DNA of 64,000 nt from Anaerobaca lacustris (lineage in GTDB: Bacteria > Planctomycetota > Phycisphaerae > Sedimentisphaerales > Anaerobacaceae): assembly GCF_030012215.1 (NCBI RefSeq), contig NZ_JASCXX010000006.1:1-64000 (forward strand). The letters run 5' to 3'. Shown piece after piece: positions 41,640-49,699 of this stretch; position 1 is the stretch's first letter; each line of letters begins with the position of its first letter. The notes under the pieces are model-generated. The model was not told the DNA's origin and made no database searches. It saw only the letters and a list, made by a program, of their open reading frames with translations. Made by a program: the position numbers and the translations under genes.

Positions 41640-42362
41640 ATGGTCGCCTCTACTCAAACGAATGGCACGCCCCTGATCGAGCTCCAGGGCGTCACCAAGG
41701 TCTATGGCGAGGGCCAGGCGGCCATGCGGGCCCTGGCCGGGATCGATCTGCGAATCGAGCAAGGCGACTTCGTAGCGATCATGGGTCACAGCGGCTCGGG
41801 CAAGTCCACCTGCCTGAATATCCTCGGATGTCTGGATTCGCCCACCGGCGGGTCCTATCGCTTCCAGGGCGTCGAGGTCTCGCAACTGACCCGCGACCAG
41901 CGGGCGAAGCTGCGCCGCTACTACCTGGGGTTCGTTTTCCAGGGCTACAACCTCCTGAAGCGCACCACGGCGATCGAGAATGTCGAACTGCCGTTGATCT
42001 ATCGCGGCGTGCCGGCGCGAGAACGCCATCAGATCGCGCGTCGGACCCTGGCGGCGGTCGGGCTGGAAGGCTGGGAATCGCACAGCCCCAGCGAGCTGTC
42101 CGGCGGCCAGCAGCAGCGCGTGGCCATTGCCCGCGCGATCATTGCCGATCCATCGGTCCTCATGGCCGACGAGCCCACGGGCAACCTGGACACCGCCCGC
42201 AGCGAGGAAATCATGGACCTTCTGTGTCGGCTGAATCGCGAGGCCGGCATCACCATCGTCATGGTCACGCACGAAGCGGACATGGCCGAGTACGCCAGGC
42301 GAATCGTTCACTTCAAGGACGGCCGGATCGAGTCGGACAAGCAGAATGGGAGGACGAACTGA
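41640..42362 (+). CDS. macB: MacB-like ABC exporter, ATPase subunit
   Basis: LolD/MacB-class ATPase of 240 residues. Walker A is GHSGSGKST, the signature is LSGGQQQRVAIARAI, Walker B is VLMADEPTGNLD, and the H-loop is MVTHEADMAEYARR. It starts 2 nt after the adaptor gene and its stop codon overlaps the permease start (TGATG). In classical MacB the ATPase and permease are one chain; here they are split into two genes, as in many non-proteobacteria. Confidence 0.9.
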   Translation: MVASTQTNGTPLIELQGVTKVYGEGQAAMRALAGIDLRIEQGDFVAIMGHSGSGKSTCLNILGCLDSPTGGSYRFQGVEVSQLTRDQRAKLRRYYLGFVFQGYNLLKRTTAIENVELPLIYRGVPARERHQIARRTLAAVGLEGWESHSPSELSGGQQQRVAIARAIIADPSVLMADEPTGNLDTARSEEIMDLLCRLNREAGITIVMVTHEADMAEYARRIVHFKDGRIESDKQNGRTN

Positions 42363-43564
42363 TGCTCTGGAATACGCTGCTGCTGGCCCTGCGAGAGATC
42401 CGACGCAACGTCATGCGGTCCTTCCTGACGGTGCTGGGCATCGTCATCGGCGTGGCTTCCGTGATCACCATGGTGACCTTGGGCAACGGCGCCACCCAAC
42501 ACGTGACCACCCAGATCGCCAGTATGGGCAGCAACCTCCTGATGGTCACGCCGGGCCGACGCATGGGCCCGGGCCAACAGGGCATGGCGCCCGCCTTCAA
42601 GGGCGAGGATGCCCAGGCCATCGCCCGCGAGATCGGGTCGGTCTCGGCGGTAGCACCCGTATCCACGGGAGCGGCCACCGCCATCTTCGGCAACGAGAAC
42701 TGGTCCACCTCGGTCACGGGGACCACCAGTGAGTTCATCGCTCTGCGCAACATGGCTCTCGATAGTGGACGCAACTTCACCACCAGCGAAGCGCATGCGG
42801 GCGCCGCCGTCTGCATCGTGGGCCAGACCGTCCGAGAGAAGCTCTTCGGCAGTCAGGATCCCGTCGGCCAGCGGATCCGCCTGGGCTCCCTGTCGTTTCA
42901 GGTCATCGGTCTTCTGGCGGCCAAGGGCCAGAGCATGGGCCAGGACCAGGACGACCTCGTCATCGTGCCCTTGCGCACCTTCCAGCGGCGGATCTCGGGC
43001 AACCAGGACGTCCGCCTGATCCAGGTCTCCGTCCGCGACGGCGCCTCGACGGAGAAGGCACAACAGGACATTCGACTGCTTCTGCGGGACCGTCGCCGAC
43101 TGGCCGCAGGCGAGGAAGACAACTTCCAGGTGATGGACACCAAGGAAATCAGCACGATGCTCACCGGGGCAACACAGGTGCTCACCGGCCTGCTCGGCGC
43201 CGTCGCCGCCGTCAGTCTGGTGGTCGGCGGGATCGGCATTATGAACATCATGCTCGTCTCCGTCACCGAGCGGACGCGCGAGATCGGCACCCGGTTGGCC
43301 ATCGGCGCGATGGAGCGCGAGGTGCTCTTGCAGTTCCTGGTCGAGGCGGTGGCGCTGTCGTCGCTGGGCGGACTGTTCGGAATCCTGCTGGGCCTGGGTG
43401 CGTCGTTCGGCCTCAAGAGCGTCCTGCAGGTCCCCTTCGTTTTCGATCCGGGCATCGCGATCATCGCCTTTTTGTTCTCGGCGGCGGTGGGTGTGGTCTT
43501 CGGCTACTTCCCCGCCCTCAAGGCCGCCCGTCTCGATCCCATCGACGCCCTGCGCCACGAATGA
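42362..43564 (+). CDS. MacB-like ABC exporter, permease subunit
   Basis: A FtsX/MacB-type permease of 400 residues with four membrane spans: one near the N-terminus (SFLTVLGIVIGVASVITMV) and three at the C-terminus. Between them is the periplasmic MacB core domain (about 50-240). Conserved segments include GIGIMNIMLVSVTERTREIG and the C-terminal PALKAARLDPIDALRHE. ATG 42362 overlaps the ATPase stop, with GGGAGGA 7 nt upstream. It exports an unknown toxic compound or peptide through the adaptor and channel. Confidence 0.9.
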   Translation: MLWNTLLLALREIRRNVMRSFLTVLGIVIGVASVITMVTLGNGATQHVTTQIASMGSNLLMVTPGRRMGPGQQGMAPAFKGEDAQAIAREIGSVSAVAPVSTGAATAIFGNENWSTSVTGTTSEFIALRNMALDSGRNFTTSEAHAGAAVCIVGQTVREKLFGSQDPVGQRIRLGSLSFQVIGLLAAKGQSMGQDQDDLVIVPLRTFQRRISGNQDVRLIQVSVRDGASTEKAQQDIRLLLRDRRRLAAGEEDNFQVMDTKEISTMLTGATQVLTGLLGAVAAVSLVVGGIGIMNIMLVSVTERTREIGTRLAIGAMEREVLLQFLVEAVALSSLGGLFGILLGLGASFGLKSVLQVPFVFDPGIAIIAFLFSAAVGVVFGYFPALKAARLDPIDALRHE

Positions 43565-43737
43565 CGGTGTCGCACCGGTGCATCGGGTTTGTGCGGGGTG
43601 TTGCCGGGCTCTAAAACGCCTCCTTTGTGGAAGGCATATCGAGAACCTCTGAACTCTCTCGGTCTTCGGTACGATAGATATAGCGGGCAGAGAACATGCC
43701 CACGCGTGAATGGAATCCGTGGGAAGGACACAGTGCG

Positions 43738-44736
43738 ATGACGGACGAGGCCAAGACACGTGACAATTCGAGTTTGCCGGACAAGGGAGCCATTGAAGCC
43801 GGAAAGGTCATCACCGCCGGTCTGCTCAAACACGTCCCCGCGATCGTTGAATCGTGCGGAGCGACCGCCTTGTTCGTTTATGTCGATGCTCTGGATGATC
43901 CGCGACTTGACCTGGATCTTCCCGTGAAGGCCAAGGTTTTCTATGTGAGCAAGGAGCGAACCGACGAGGCCGCCTCAGAGTGCTTGCACTGCCTGCGTGT
44001 GCCCGACGTGCCACTGACCCGCATCGGGCGGGTGAAGATCGCCATCTTCCTGGCCCTTTCCAGGGGGTTGGTCAAGCACAAGGATCGCATCGTGTTTCTT
44101 TCGGGACTTGCGGCGAGCAAGACGCTCGATACGGTCATCGTCACGGAGGTGGGACGGGAGTATGAGTTCTTCTCCTCGGGCATGGATCTCACGGACGCCC
44201 CCCCAAAAGTGTTGCCCGAGGTCATCGAACGGGTGATCGATATCGCTTCGGAATTGGGCAGCGAGGGGCGAGAGGGCAAGGGGGTCGGCGCCATGTTTGT
44301 CGTCGGGGATACCGACTGTGTGATCCCCTTGACGCGTCAGCTCGTGCTCAACCCCTTCAAGGGCTATCTTCCGAGCGAGCGGAACATTCTTGACTATTCG
44401 CTGGAGGAGACCGTCAAGGAACTGGCTACCCTGGACGGGGCGTTCATCGTGCGGGGCGACGGAGTGATCGAGACCTGCGGCGCCTACGTCCGGACGGCCA
44501 GCCAGGAGGAGTTCGAACTGCCGCGCGGGTTGGGTTCGCGCCATCACGCCGCGGCGGCCATCACGGCCGTGACGGGCTCCCTGGCCGTAACGGTCAGCGA
44601 ATCGACAGGGTCCGTCACCATCTTTCGGGCCGGACGGATCATCACCGAGATCGAGAAACCTCGGAGCACGGGCCAGAAACGCATGCTCTCCCTCATTCGC
44701 CATCGCAAGGCGAAGAAGACCTCCACGGATTCGTAG
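43738..44736 (+). CDS. DacZ-like diadenylate cyclase (c-di-AMP synthase)
   Basis: A 332-residue protein whose C-terminal half is a DisA_N/DAC domain that condenses two ATP to cyclic di-AMP. Catalytic motifs are LDGAFIVRGDG (Asp233-Gly-Ala) and GLGSRHHAA (Arg268-His-His, against the usual RHR). The N-terminal half (about 15-190) looks like the pyruvate-kinase-C-type alpha/beta domain found in archaeal DacZ, not the membrane part of CdaA or the DNA-binding part of DisA. I prefer ATG 43738 (GGGAAGGA 9 nt upstream) over ATG 43696. It stands alone between the efflux and hydrogen operons. Confidence 0.75.
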   Translation: MTDEAKTRDNSSLPDKGAIEAGKVITAGLLKHVPAIVESCGATALFVYVDALDDPRLDLDLPVKAKVFYVSKERTDEAASECLHCLRVPDVPLTRIGRVKIAIFLALSRGLVKHKDRIVFLSGLAASKTLDTVIVTEVGREYEFFSSGMDLTDAPPKVLPEVIERVIDIASELGSEGREGKGVGAMFVVGDTDCVIPLTRQLVLNPFKGYLPSERNILDYSLEETVKELATLDGAFIVRGDGVIETCGAYVRTASQEEFELPRGLGSRHHAAAAITAVTGSLAVTVSESTGSVTIFRAGRIITEIEKPRSTGQKRMLSLIRHRKAKKTSTDS

Positions 44737-44896
44737 TCGGTCGCGGCGGGTTCGAGGCCTGAGGCCGGCGTGGTCCTATATTCTGCGGCTTGGCGTGTGA
44801 TCCTCGCGTCATCTGGACCGTTCTGTGCTGTATTGCTTCGCCACAAAACACTGTCATACAAAGACTTAAAACCTGCGGCATTCCGCGTCAGTCTAA

Positions 44897-44914
44897 ATGT
44901 GACAGAAATAACAA
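44897..44914 (+). promoter_or_regulatory. Candidate Rex operator
   Basis: ATGTGA, six bases, TAACAA. The Rex consensus is TTGTGA-N6-TCACAA; 10 of 12 defined positions match. It lies 8 nt upstream of the -35 box of the rex promoter, suggesting NADH-responsive autoregulation of the whole hydrogenase operon. Confidence 0.55.
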
Positions 44915-44922
44915 CAAATGCC

Positions 44923-44951
44923 TTGACCTGTGCTTATGTCTTGCAGATAAT
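44923..44951 (+). promoter_or_regulatory. Promoter of the rex-hydrogenase operon
   Basis: TTGACC (44923-44928), exactly 17 nt, GATAAT (44946-44951), five of six matches in each box. It is the only strong promoter I see before the nine-gene unit starting at 45048. Confidence 0.65.
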
Positions 44952-45047
44952 GTCGCATGTTGTCTCATGTGGTGGTTAATATAGAACGTGTGCCTCGGTA
45001 GCGTGTGAGGCGGATAGCACAAACTCTTCGCATCCGGGTTGAAAGCT

Positions 45048-45671
45048 ATGGCCAATAGAAGCTGCATCATCAGGCTGTCCAGGTACAAGAATGCGCTGAA
45101 CCGGTTGAAGACGCTGAACTTCGTACGTGTGTTCTCCGACAATCTTGCCGATGCGGCGGGGGTGACAGCGGCGCAAGTCCGCAAGGATTTCTCGCTTTTT
45201 GGCATTACGGGGAACCGTCGCGGCGGGTATAAGGTGGATGAGTTGAGCGACCAGCTCAACAAGATCCTGGGCAAGGACCAGCTCCAGGAGGTGGTCGTCA
45301 TCGGCATGGGCAATATCGGCAAGGCTCTGTTCCACTATGGGGGGCTGGAGAAGAGCGGCATCAAAGTCGCCGCCGGCTTCGACATCGATCCGGTCAAGTT
45401 CGACAGAGACTCGTCTCAGCCTGTGTTGCCTCTGGAAGGCCTGGTCGATTTCGTCCGGGGTCACAACATCGTGCTGGGCGTCATCGCGGTGCCCGACTAT
45501 GCGGCCCAGCAGGTCCTGGAGTTGATGCTGTCGGCCGGGATCCGGGGCGTGCTCAACTTCGCGCCGATCTGCCTGAAGGCGCCGGAAGGATGTATCGTCA
45601 ACAACATCAATCTCGAGAGCGAGTTGGAAAACCTGATCTACTTCGTCAACGCCTTGGAAGACGGGAAATGA
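45048..45671 (+). CDS. rex: Redox-sensing transcriptional repressor Rex
   Basis: A 207-residue NADH/NAD+ sensor. The N-terminal winged helix (RLSRYKNALNRL...VFSDNLADAAGVTAAQVRKDFSLFG) binds DNA, and the Rossmann domain has VVVIGMGNIGKAL. The C-terminal swapped helix reads ESELENLIYFVN. When NADH is high Rex leaves DNA and fermentation and hydrogen genes are expressed. It is the first gene of a co-directional operon encoding a NADH-linked hydrogenase, a natural Rex target. ATG 45048 is chosen over TTG 45039, which has no better site. Confidence 0.95.
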   Translation: MANRSCIIRLSRYKNALNRLKTLNFVRVFSDNLADAAGVTAAQVRKDFSLFGITGNRRGGYKVDELSDQLNKILGKDQLQEVVVIGMGNIGKALFHYGGLEKSGIKVAAGFDIDPVKFDRDSSQPVLPLEGLVDFVRGHNIVLGVIAVPDYAAQQVLELMLSAGIRGVLNFAPICLKAPEGCIVNNINLESELENLIYFVNALEDGK

Positions 45672-45675
45672 CCCG

Positions 45676-47520
45676 ATGCTGCCTCCGGTCTCCATCAAAA
45701 CAAGGATCTTGATCTCATTCTTCGTCGTGGTTCTGACGCTTTCGGTGTCGATCGCGCTGCTCGGATACTACGTGATCGAGCACGACATCTTCAGACGAAC
45801 CGAGCGAAAGGTGCTCAACGATTTGAAGGTCGCTCGGATGGTCTATACGGGCGAGATCGACCGAATCGGCCAGGGTCTGCGGCTGGTGCCTCCTGATGGA
45901 GATCTTGAGGAACTGCGGCATCGGCTCGATCTGCACTACCTGCGGTATGTCCCGGCGGCGGCGTTCGCGAGCCTCCGCAGCGATCTGGCGCGGCTTGCGG
46001 CGGCGGATGGACGGGCCCGGGGAGGGACCCGAAGGATGTCGCCCGAGGAGCTGGACTTGCTGCCGGGTGACTTCGCGGGCAAGCGTCGCATTCAGATCAA
46101 GGCCACCCCGATGGCCGGGCCCACGGAGCGGGAGGTCCTCGATTACGTCATGGCCAAGGAATATGTGGTGCCGGTGACAGGCGAGGCGGGTCGGGTTGAC
46201 GGTGTCCTCTACGGCGGGCGCATCGTCAATCGCGACTACACGTTCGTCGACCGCATCCGCGACCTGGTCTACAGCAGGGAGCTGTACCGGGGCAAACCGG
46301 TCGGCACCGTGACCATCTTCCAGGACGATGTCAGGATCTCGACGAATGTGCTCGACGAAAACGGGCAGCGGGCGATCGGAACGAGGGTTTCGGCGCAGGT
46401 TTATGAGAAGGTGGTCAAGGAAGGACAGGTCTGGCATGACAGGGCATTTGTCGTGACGGACTGGTACAAAACGGCGTACGAGCCGATCAGGGACATCGAA
46501 GGCGAGGTCATCGGCATTCTCTATGTTGGTACGCTGGAGCAGCCGTTCAGCGACACGGCCCGCCAGATCCTGCTGATCTTCCTGGCCGCCGTTGGGGCGG
46601 CGACCGTCATTGCGGTGCTGTTCTCGTTCGTCCTGGCCGGTGCGCTGTCGAAGCCCCTGACACAGGTGGTCCACGCCAGCGAGTGCCTGGCCTCGGGCGA
46701 CTGGGGCTGCCAGGTGAATGCGAACACCTCGATCAAGGATATCAACAGCATGGCCGAGGCCTTCAATGCGATGGCCATCGGCTTGAAGGAACGCCAGGAG
46801 AGCCTGCGGGTTTCCAACGAGAAACTGGCGGCGATGAACAAGAGCTACGTGGACCTCATCGGGTTCGTCGCCCACGAACTGAAGGGGATCCTGGCCTCGG
46901 CGGTGATGAACGCCTACGCCGTGCGCGATGGCTATCTCGGCATGGTCAATTTCAAACAGCGCAAGGCCCTCGATTCGGTCGCACGGAACCTGGATTACCT
47001 CGATGCGACCGTCAAGAAGTTCCTGAACCTCGGGCGGGTCGAGCGAGGCGAGCTCGAAGTGCACAAGACGACGCTCAATCTGAAGAAGGACGTGTTCGAC
47101 GCTTCGATGCATTCGCTGGCGGCGATTTCTCTGCGTAAGAAGCTGGATATCTCGAACGAGATCGACCCGAGTCTGGACGTTCAGGCCGACGCCGACCTGA
47201 TGCAGATCGTGGCCAACAATCTCGTGAGCAACGCGATCAAATACAGTCCCGACGCCGGGCGGATCAGCGTGACGGCGCGGCCGATCAACGGCAAGGTCGA
47301 AGTCGACGTGTACAACGATTCGACGCCCATCAGCGAGGAACAAAGGGCCCGGCTGTTCCAGAAGTTCTCGCGGCTGGACAGCCCGGAAACCAAGAAAGTC
47401 AAAGGCACCGGATTGGGCCTGTACATCACCAAGCAGATTATCGAGCGGCACGGCGGCAGCATCCGGGTCGAGCCTCGAGAACACGGCAACTCGTTCGTTT
47501 TTCAGATCGAAAGGAACTGA
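45676..47520 (+). CDS. Cache-domain sensor histidine kinase
   Basis: Membrane sensor kinase of 614 residues, 4 nt after rex. Membrane spans at about 12-32 and 295-317 flank a large periplasmic Cache-type domain that ends with the usual YEPIRDIEGEVIGILYVGTL. HAMP follows (about 318-370), then a coiled segment and the phospho-acceptor region FVAHELKG with His400, then the ATPase domain with NNLVSNAIKYS and GTGLGLYITKQIIERHGG. Likely output is the receiver-only regulator encoded at the end of the same operon (54857). It probably senses a small periplasmic metabolite; the ligand is unknown. Confidence 0.85.
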   Translation: MLPPVSIKTRILISFFVVVLTLSVSIALLGYYVIEHDIFRRTERKVLNDLKVARMVYTGEIDRIGQGLRLVPPDGDLEELRHRLDLHYLRYVPAAAFASLRSDLARLAAADGRARGGTRRMSPEELDLLPGDFAGKRRIQIKATPMAGPTEREVLDYVMAKEYVVPVTGEAGRVDGVLYGGRIVNRDYTFVDRIRDLVYSRELYRGKPVGTVTIFQDDVRISTNVLDENGQRAIGTRVSAQVYEKVVKEGQVWHDRAFVVTDWYKTAYEPIRDIEGEVIGILYVGTLEQPFSDTARQILLIFLAAVGAATVIAVLFSFVLAGALSKPLTQVVHASECLASGDWGCQVNANTSIKDINSMAEAFNAMAIGLKERQESLRVSNEKLAAMNKSYVDLIGFVAHELKGILASAVMNAYAVRDGYLGMVNFKQRKALDSVARNLDYLDATVKKFLNLGRVERGELEVHKTTLNLKKDVFDASMHSLAAISLRKKLDISNEIDPSLDVQADADLMQIVANNLVSNAIKYSPDAGRISVTARPINGKVEVDVYNDSTPISEEQRARLFQKFSRLDSPETKKVKGTGLGLYITKQIIERHGGSIRVEPREHGNSFVFQIERN

Positions 47521-47524
47521 CACA

Positions 47525-47881
47525 ATGCCGACTCCATTGGACCTCATCAAGAAGAAACGGGCCGAAGCGGTCAGTCGGATCATCGGCAAGGGGTATCTCT
47601 CGACCAAGCGCGTCTACATCGGGATGGCCACGTGCGAGATCGCGGCCGGATCCAAGGACGTCATGGAGGTCTTCCAGAAGGCGATCAGTCTCGGATTGAC
47701 GGACGTTTACCTCAGCCAGAAGGGCTGCGCCGGGCGATGCAACCTCGAACCAACCGTCGAGGTGATCGAATCGGGCAAGAGTCCCGTCAAGTACGGCAAG
47801 GTGGACAAGGACAGGGCGATCCAGATCATCGAACGACACCTCAAGAACGGCCAGGTCATTCAAGAGTGGGTCATTGACTAA
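47525..47881 (+). CDS. hndB: Thioredoxin-like [2Fe-2S] ferredoxin subunit (HndB type)
   Basis: A 118-residue thioredoxin-like ferredoxin with four cysteines expected to hold one [2Fe-2S] cluster: Cys37 in ATCEIAAG and the CAGRC pair with the preceding KGC region near residue 67. The same small protein accompanies NAD(P)-linked [FeFe]-hydrogenases as the HndB subunit. It lies 4 nt after the kinase gene and 18 nt before the flavoprotein subunit. Confidence 0.8.
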   Translation: MPTPLDLIKKKRAEAVSRIIGKGYLSTKRVYIGMATCEIAAGSKDVMEVFQKAISLGLTDVYLSQKGCAGRCNLEPTVEVIESGKSPVKYGKVDKDRAIQIIERHLKNGQVIQEWVID

Positions 47882-47899
47882 GTACGAAGGGAACCTGCG

Positions 47900-49690
47900 G
47901 TGGCTACAACCTACGGAATCATTGTGTGTGACGGCACTCCGTGCATCAACAGCGGGGCGCGAACGCTGACCTCGGCGTTGCAGGAGCAACTGGACCGGCA
48001 CGGCCTGCGCGATCGGGTGACCATCAGCCTGTCGGGCTGTCTGGGGATGTGCGACAAGGGCCCGATCCTGGTGGTCAATCCGGGCTATACGATCTACGGC
48101 CACGTGACCGAAGCGGATATCCCCGAAATCATCGAGGAGCATCTGGTGCACGGCCGACCCCTGGCGCGACTGGCGATCCAGGAGGACCATCTGTACAACC
48201 GTTTCTTTCGCGTGTTCGGGGACGAGAAGTTCTTCGGCAAGCAGATGCGCATTGCGCTTCGCAACTGCGGGATCATCGACCCGGAGAACATCGACGACTA
48301 CCTTTCGCTTCGCGGCTTCGAGGCGCTGGCCAAGGCGCTCACGGAACTGACGCCGGAGCAGGTGGTGGCGGAGGTCGAGAAGTCCGGCCTGCGGGGTCGC
48401 GGCGGCGCCGGCTTTCCGACCGGATTGAAGTGGAAGTTCACCGCCGCACAGAAGGCCACGCCCAAGTACGTCATCTGCAACGCCGACGAAGGCGACCCGG
48501 GCGCCTTCATGGACCGCAGCGCCATCGAGGGCGATCCGCATACGGTCGTTGAAGGCATGGTCATCGGCGGCTATGCCGTCGGCGCCAGCAAAGGGATCGT
48601 GTATATCCGAGCCGAGTATCCCCTGGCGATCCGACGCATCACCAAAGCGGTCGAGGATGCCCGAGCCCACGGTCTGCTCGGCGAGAACATCCTGGGTTCG
48701 GACTTCTCGTTCGACATCGAGATCCGGCTCGGCGCCGGCGCCTTCGTCTGCGGCGAAGAAACCGCGTTGATTCACTCGATCGAAGGGGCGCGCGGCATGC
48801 CTCGTCCCCGCCCGCCATATCCGTCGGTCCAGGGCCTTTTCGGCCGGCCGACGCTTATCAACAACGTCGAGACGTGGGCCAATATCCCCGTCATTCTCCT
48901 CGACGGCGCCAACTGGTTCCGTACGGTTGGGACCGAGAACAGCAAGGGGACGAAAGTCTTCGCGCTGGCGGGCAAGGTTGTCAATACGGGCCTGATCGAG
49001 GTGCCGATGGGCACGACGCTGCGCGAGATCATCTACGAGGTGGGAGGGGGCATCCCTGACGGCAAGAAGTTCAAGGCCGTTCAGACGGGCGGTCCGTCCG
49101 GCGGCTGTTTGCCCGAGGGGTATCTCGACACGTCCATCGACTACGATTCGCTGGCGCGGGCCGGCTCGATCATGGGCTCCGGCGGCATGATCGTCATCGA
49201 CGAAGACTCGTGCATGGTCGATATCGCGAAGTTCTTTCTCGAGTTCACGCAGAACGAATCGTGCGGCAAGTGCACGCCGTGCCGCGAAGGCACCAAACGA
49301 ATGCTCGAGATCCTCACGCGGATCACCGAGGGCCAGGGCCGCCCCGGCGACGTCGAGAAGCTCGAACGGTTGGGAGACACCATCCAGAAGGCGTCGCTCT
49401 GCGGGCTGGGCCAGTCGGCGCCGAATCCGGTCCTGAGTACGATCAAGAACTTCCGCGAGGAATACGAAGAGCACATCCACGAGAAGCGATGCCGCGCCAG
49501 GGCCTGCACGAACCTCGTGACCTATCAGATCACCGAGAAGTGCGTCGGCTGCGGCGCCTGCCGAAGGGTGTGCCCGGTGGCAGCCATCACCGGCGCGGCG
49601 AAGAAGCTGCACGTCATCGATCAGGACAAATGCGTCAAGTGCGGGATGTGCTTCAACACCTGCAAGTTTGACGCCATTGCGAAGGTTTGA
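47900..49690 (+). CDS. hydB: NADH-binding flavoprotein subunit of [FeFe]-hydrogenase (HydB/HndC)
   Basis: A 596-residue NuoF-like subunit, GTG start with GAAGGGA upstream. An N-terminal [2Fe-2S] thioredoxin-like domain (CDGTPC, SGCLGMC) leads into the flavin and NADH sites (GRGGAGFPTGLKW, GAGAFVCGEETALIHSIEG), then the [4Fe-4S] motif ESCGKCTPCREG. A C-terminal two-cluster ferredoxin domain follows (CVGCGACRRVCPVAA, CVKCGMCFNTCKFDA). It exchanges electrons between NADH, ferredoxin and HydA, the architecture of electron-bifurcating enzymes. Cytoplasmic; no signal peptide. Confidence 0.9.
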   Translation: MATTYGIIVCDGTPCINSGARTLTSALQEQLDRHGLRDRVTISLSGCLGMCDKGPILVVNPGYTIYGHVTEADIPEIIEEHLVHGRPLARLAIQEDHLYNRFFRVFGDEKFFGKQMRIALRNCGIIDPENIDDYLSLRGFEALAKALTELTPEQVVAEVEKSGLRGRGGAGFPTGLKWKFTAAQKATPKYVICNADEGDPGAFMDRSAIEGDPHTVVEGMVIGGYAVGASKGIVYIRAEYPLAIRRITKAVEDARAHGLLGENILGSDFSFDIEIRLGAGAFVCGEETALIHSIEGARGMPRPRPPYPSVQGLFGRPTLINNVETWANIPVILLDGANWFRTVGTENSKGTKVFALAGKVVNTGLIEVPMGTTLREIIYEVGGGIPDGKKFKAVQTGGPSGGCLPEGYLDTSIDYDSLARAGSIMGSGGMIVIDEDSCMVDIAKFFLEFTQNESCGKCTPCREGTKRMLEILTRITEGQGRPGDVEKLERLGDTIQKASLCGLGQSAPNPVLSTIKNFREEYEEHIHEKRCRARACTNLVTYQITEKCVGCGACRRVCPVAAITGAAKKLHVIDQDKCVKCGMCFNTCKFDAIAKV

Positions 49691-49699
49691 GGATTCCAC

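Larger units (their letters stand above)
44737..45047 (+). other. 311-bp regulatory region upstream of rex
   Basis: Contains the Rex-like operator and the rex promoter described separately, and below the promoter an AT-rich leader (about 90 nt) with no clear structure. No other gene recognised. Confidence 0.5.
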
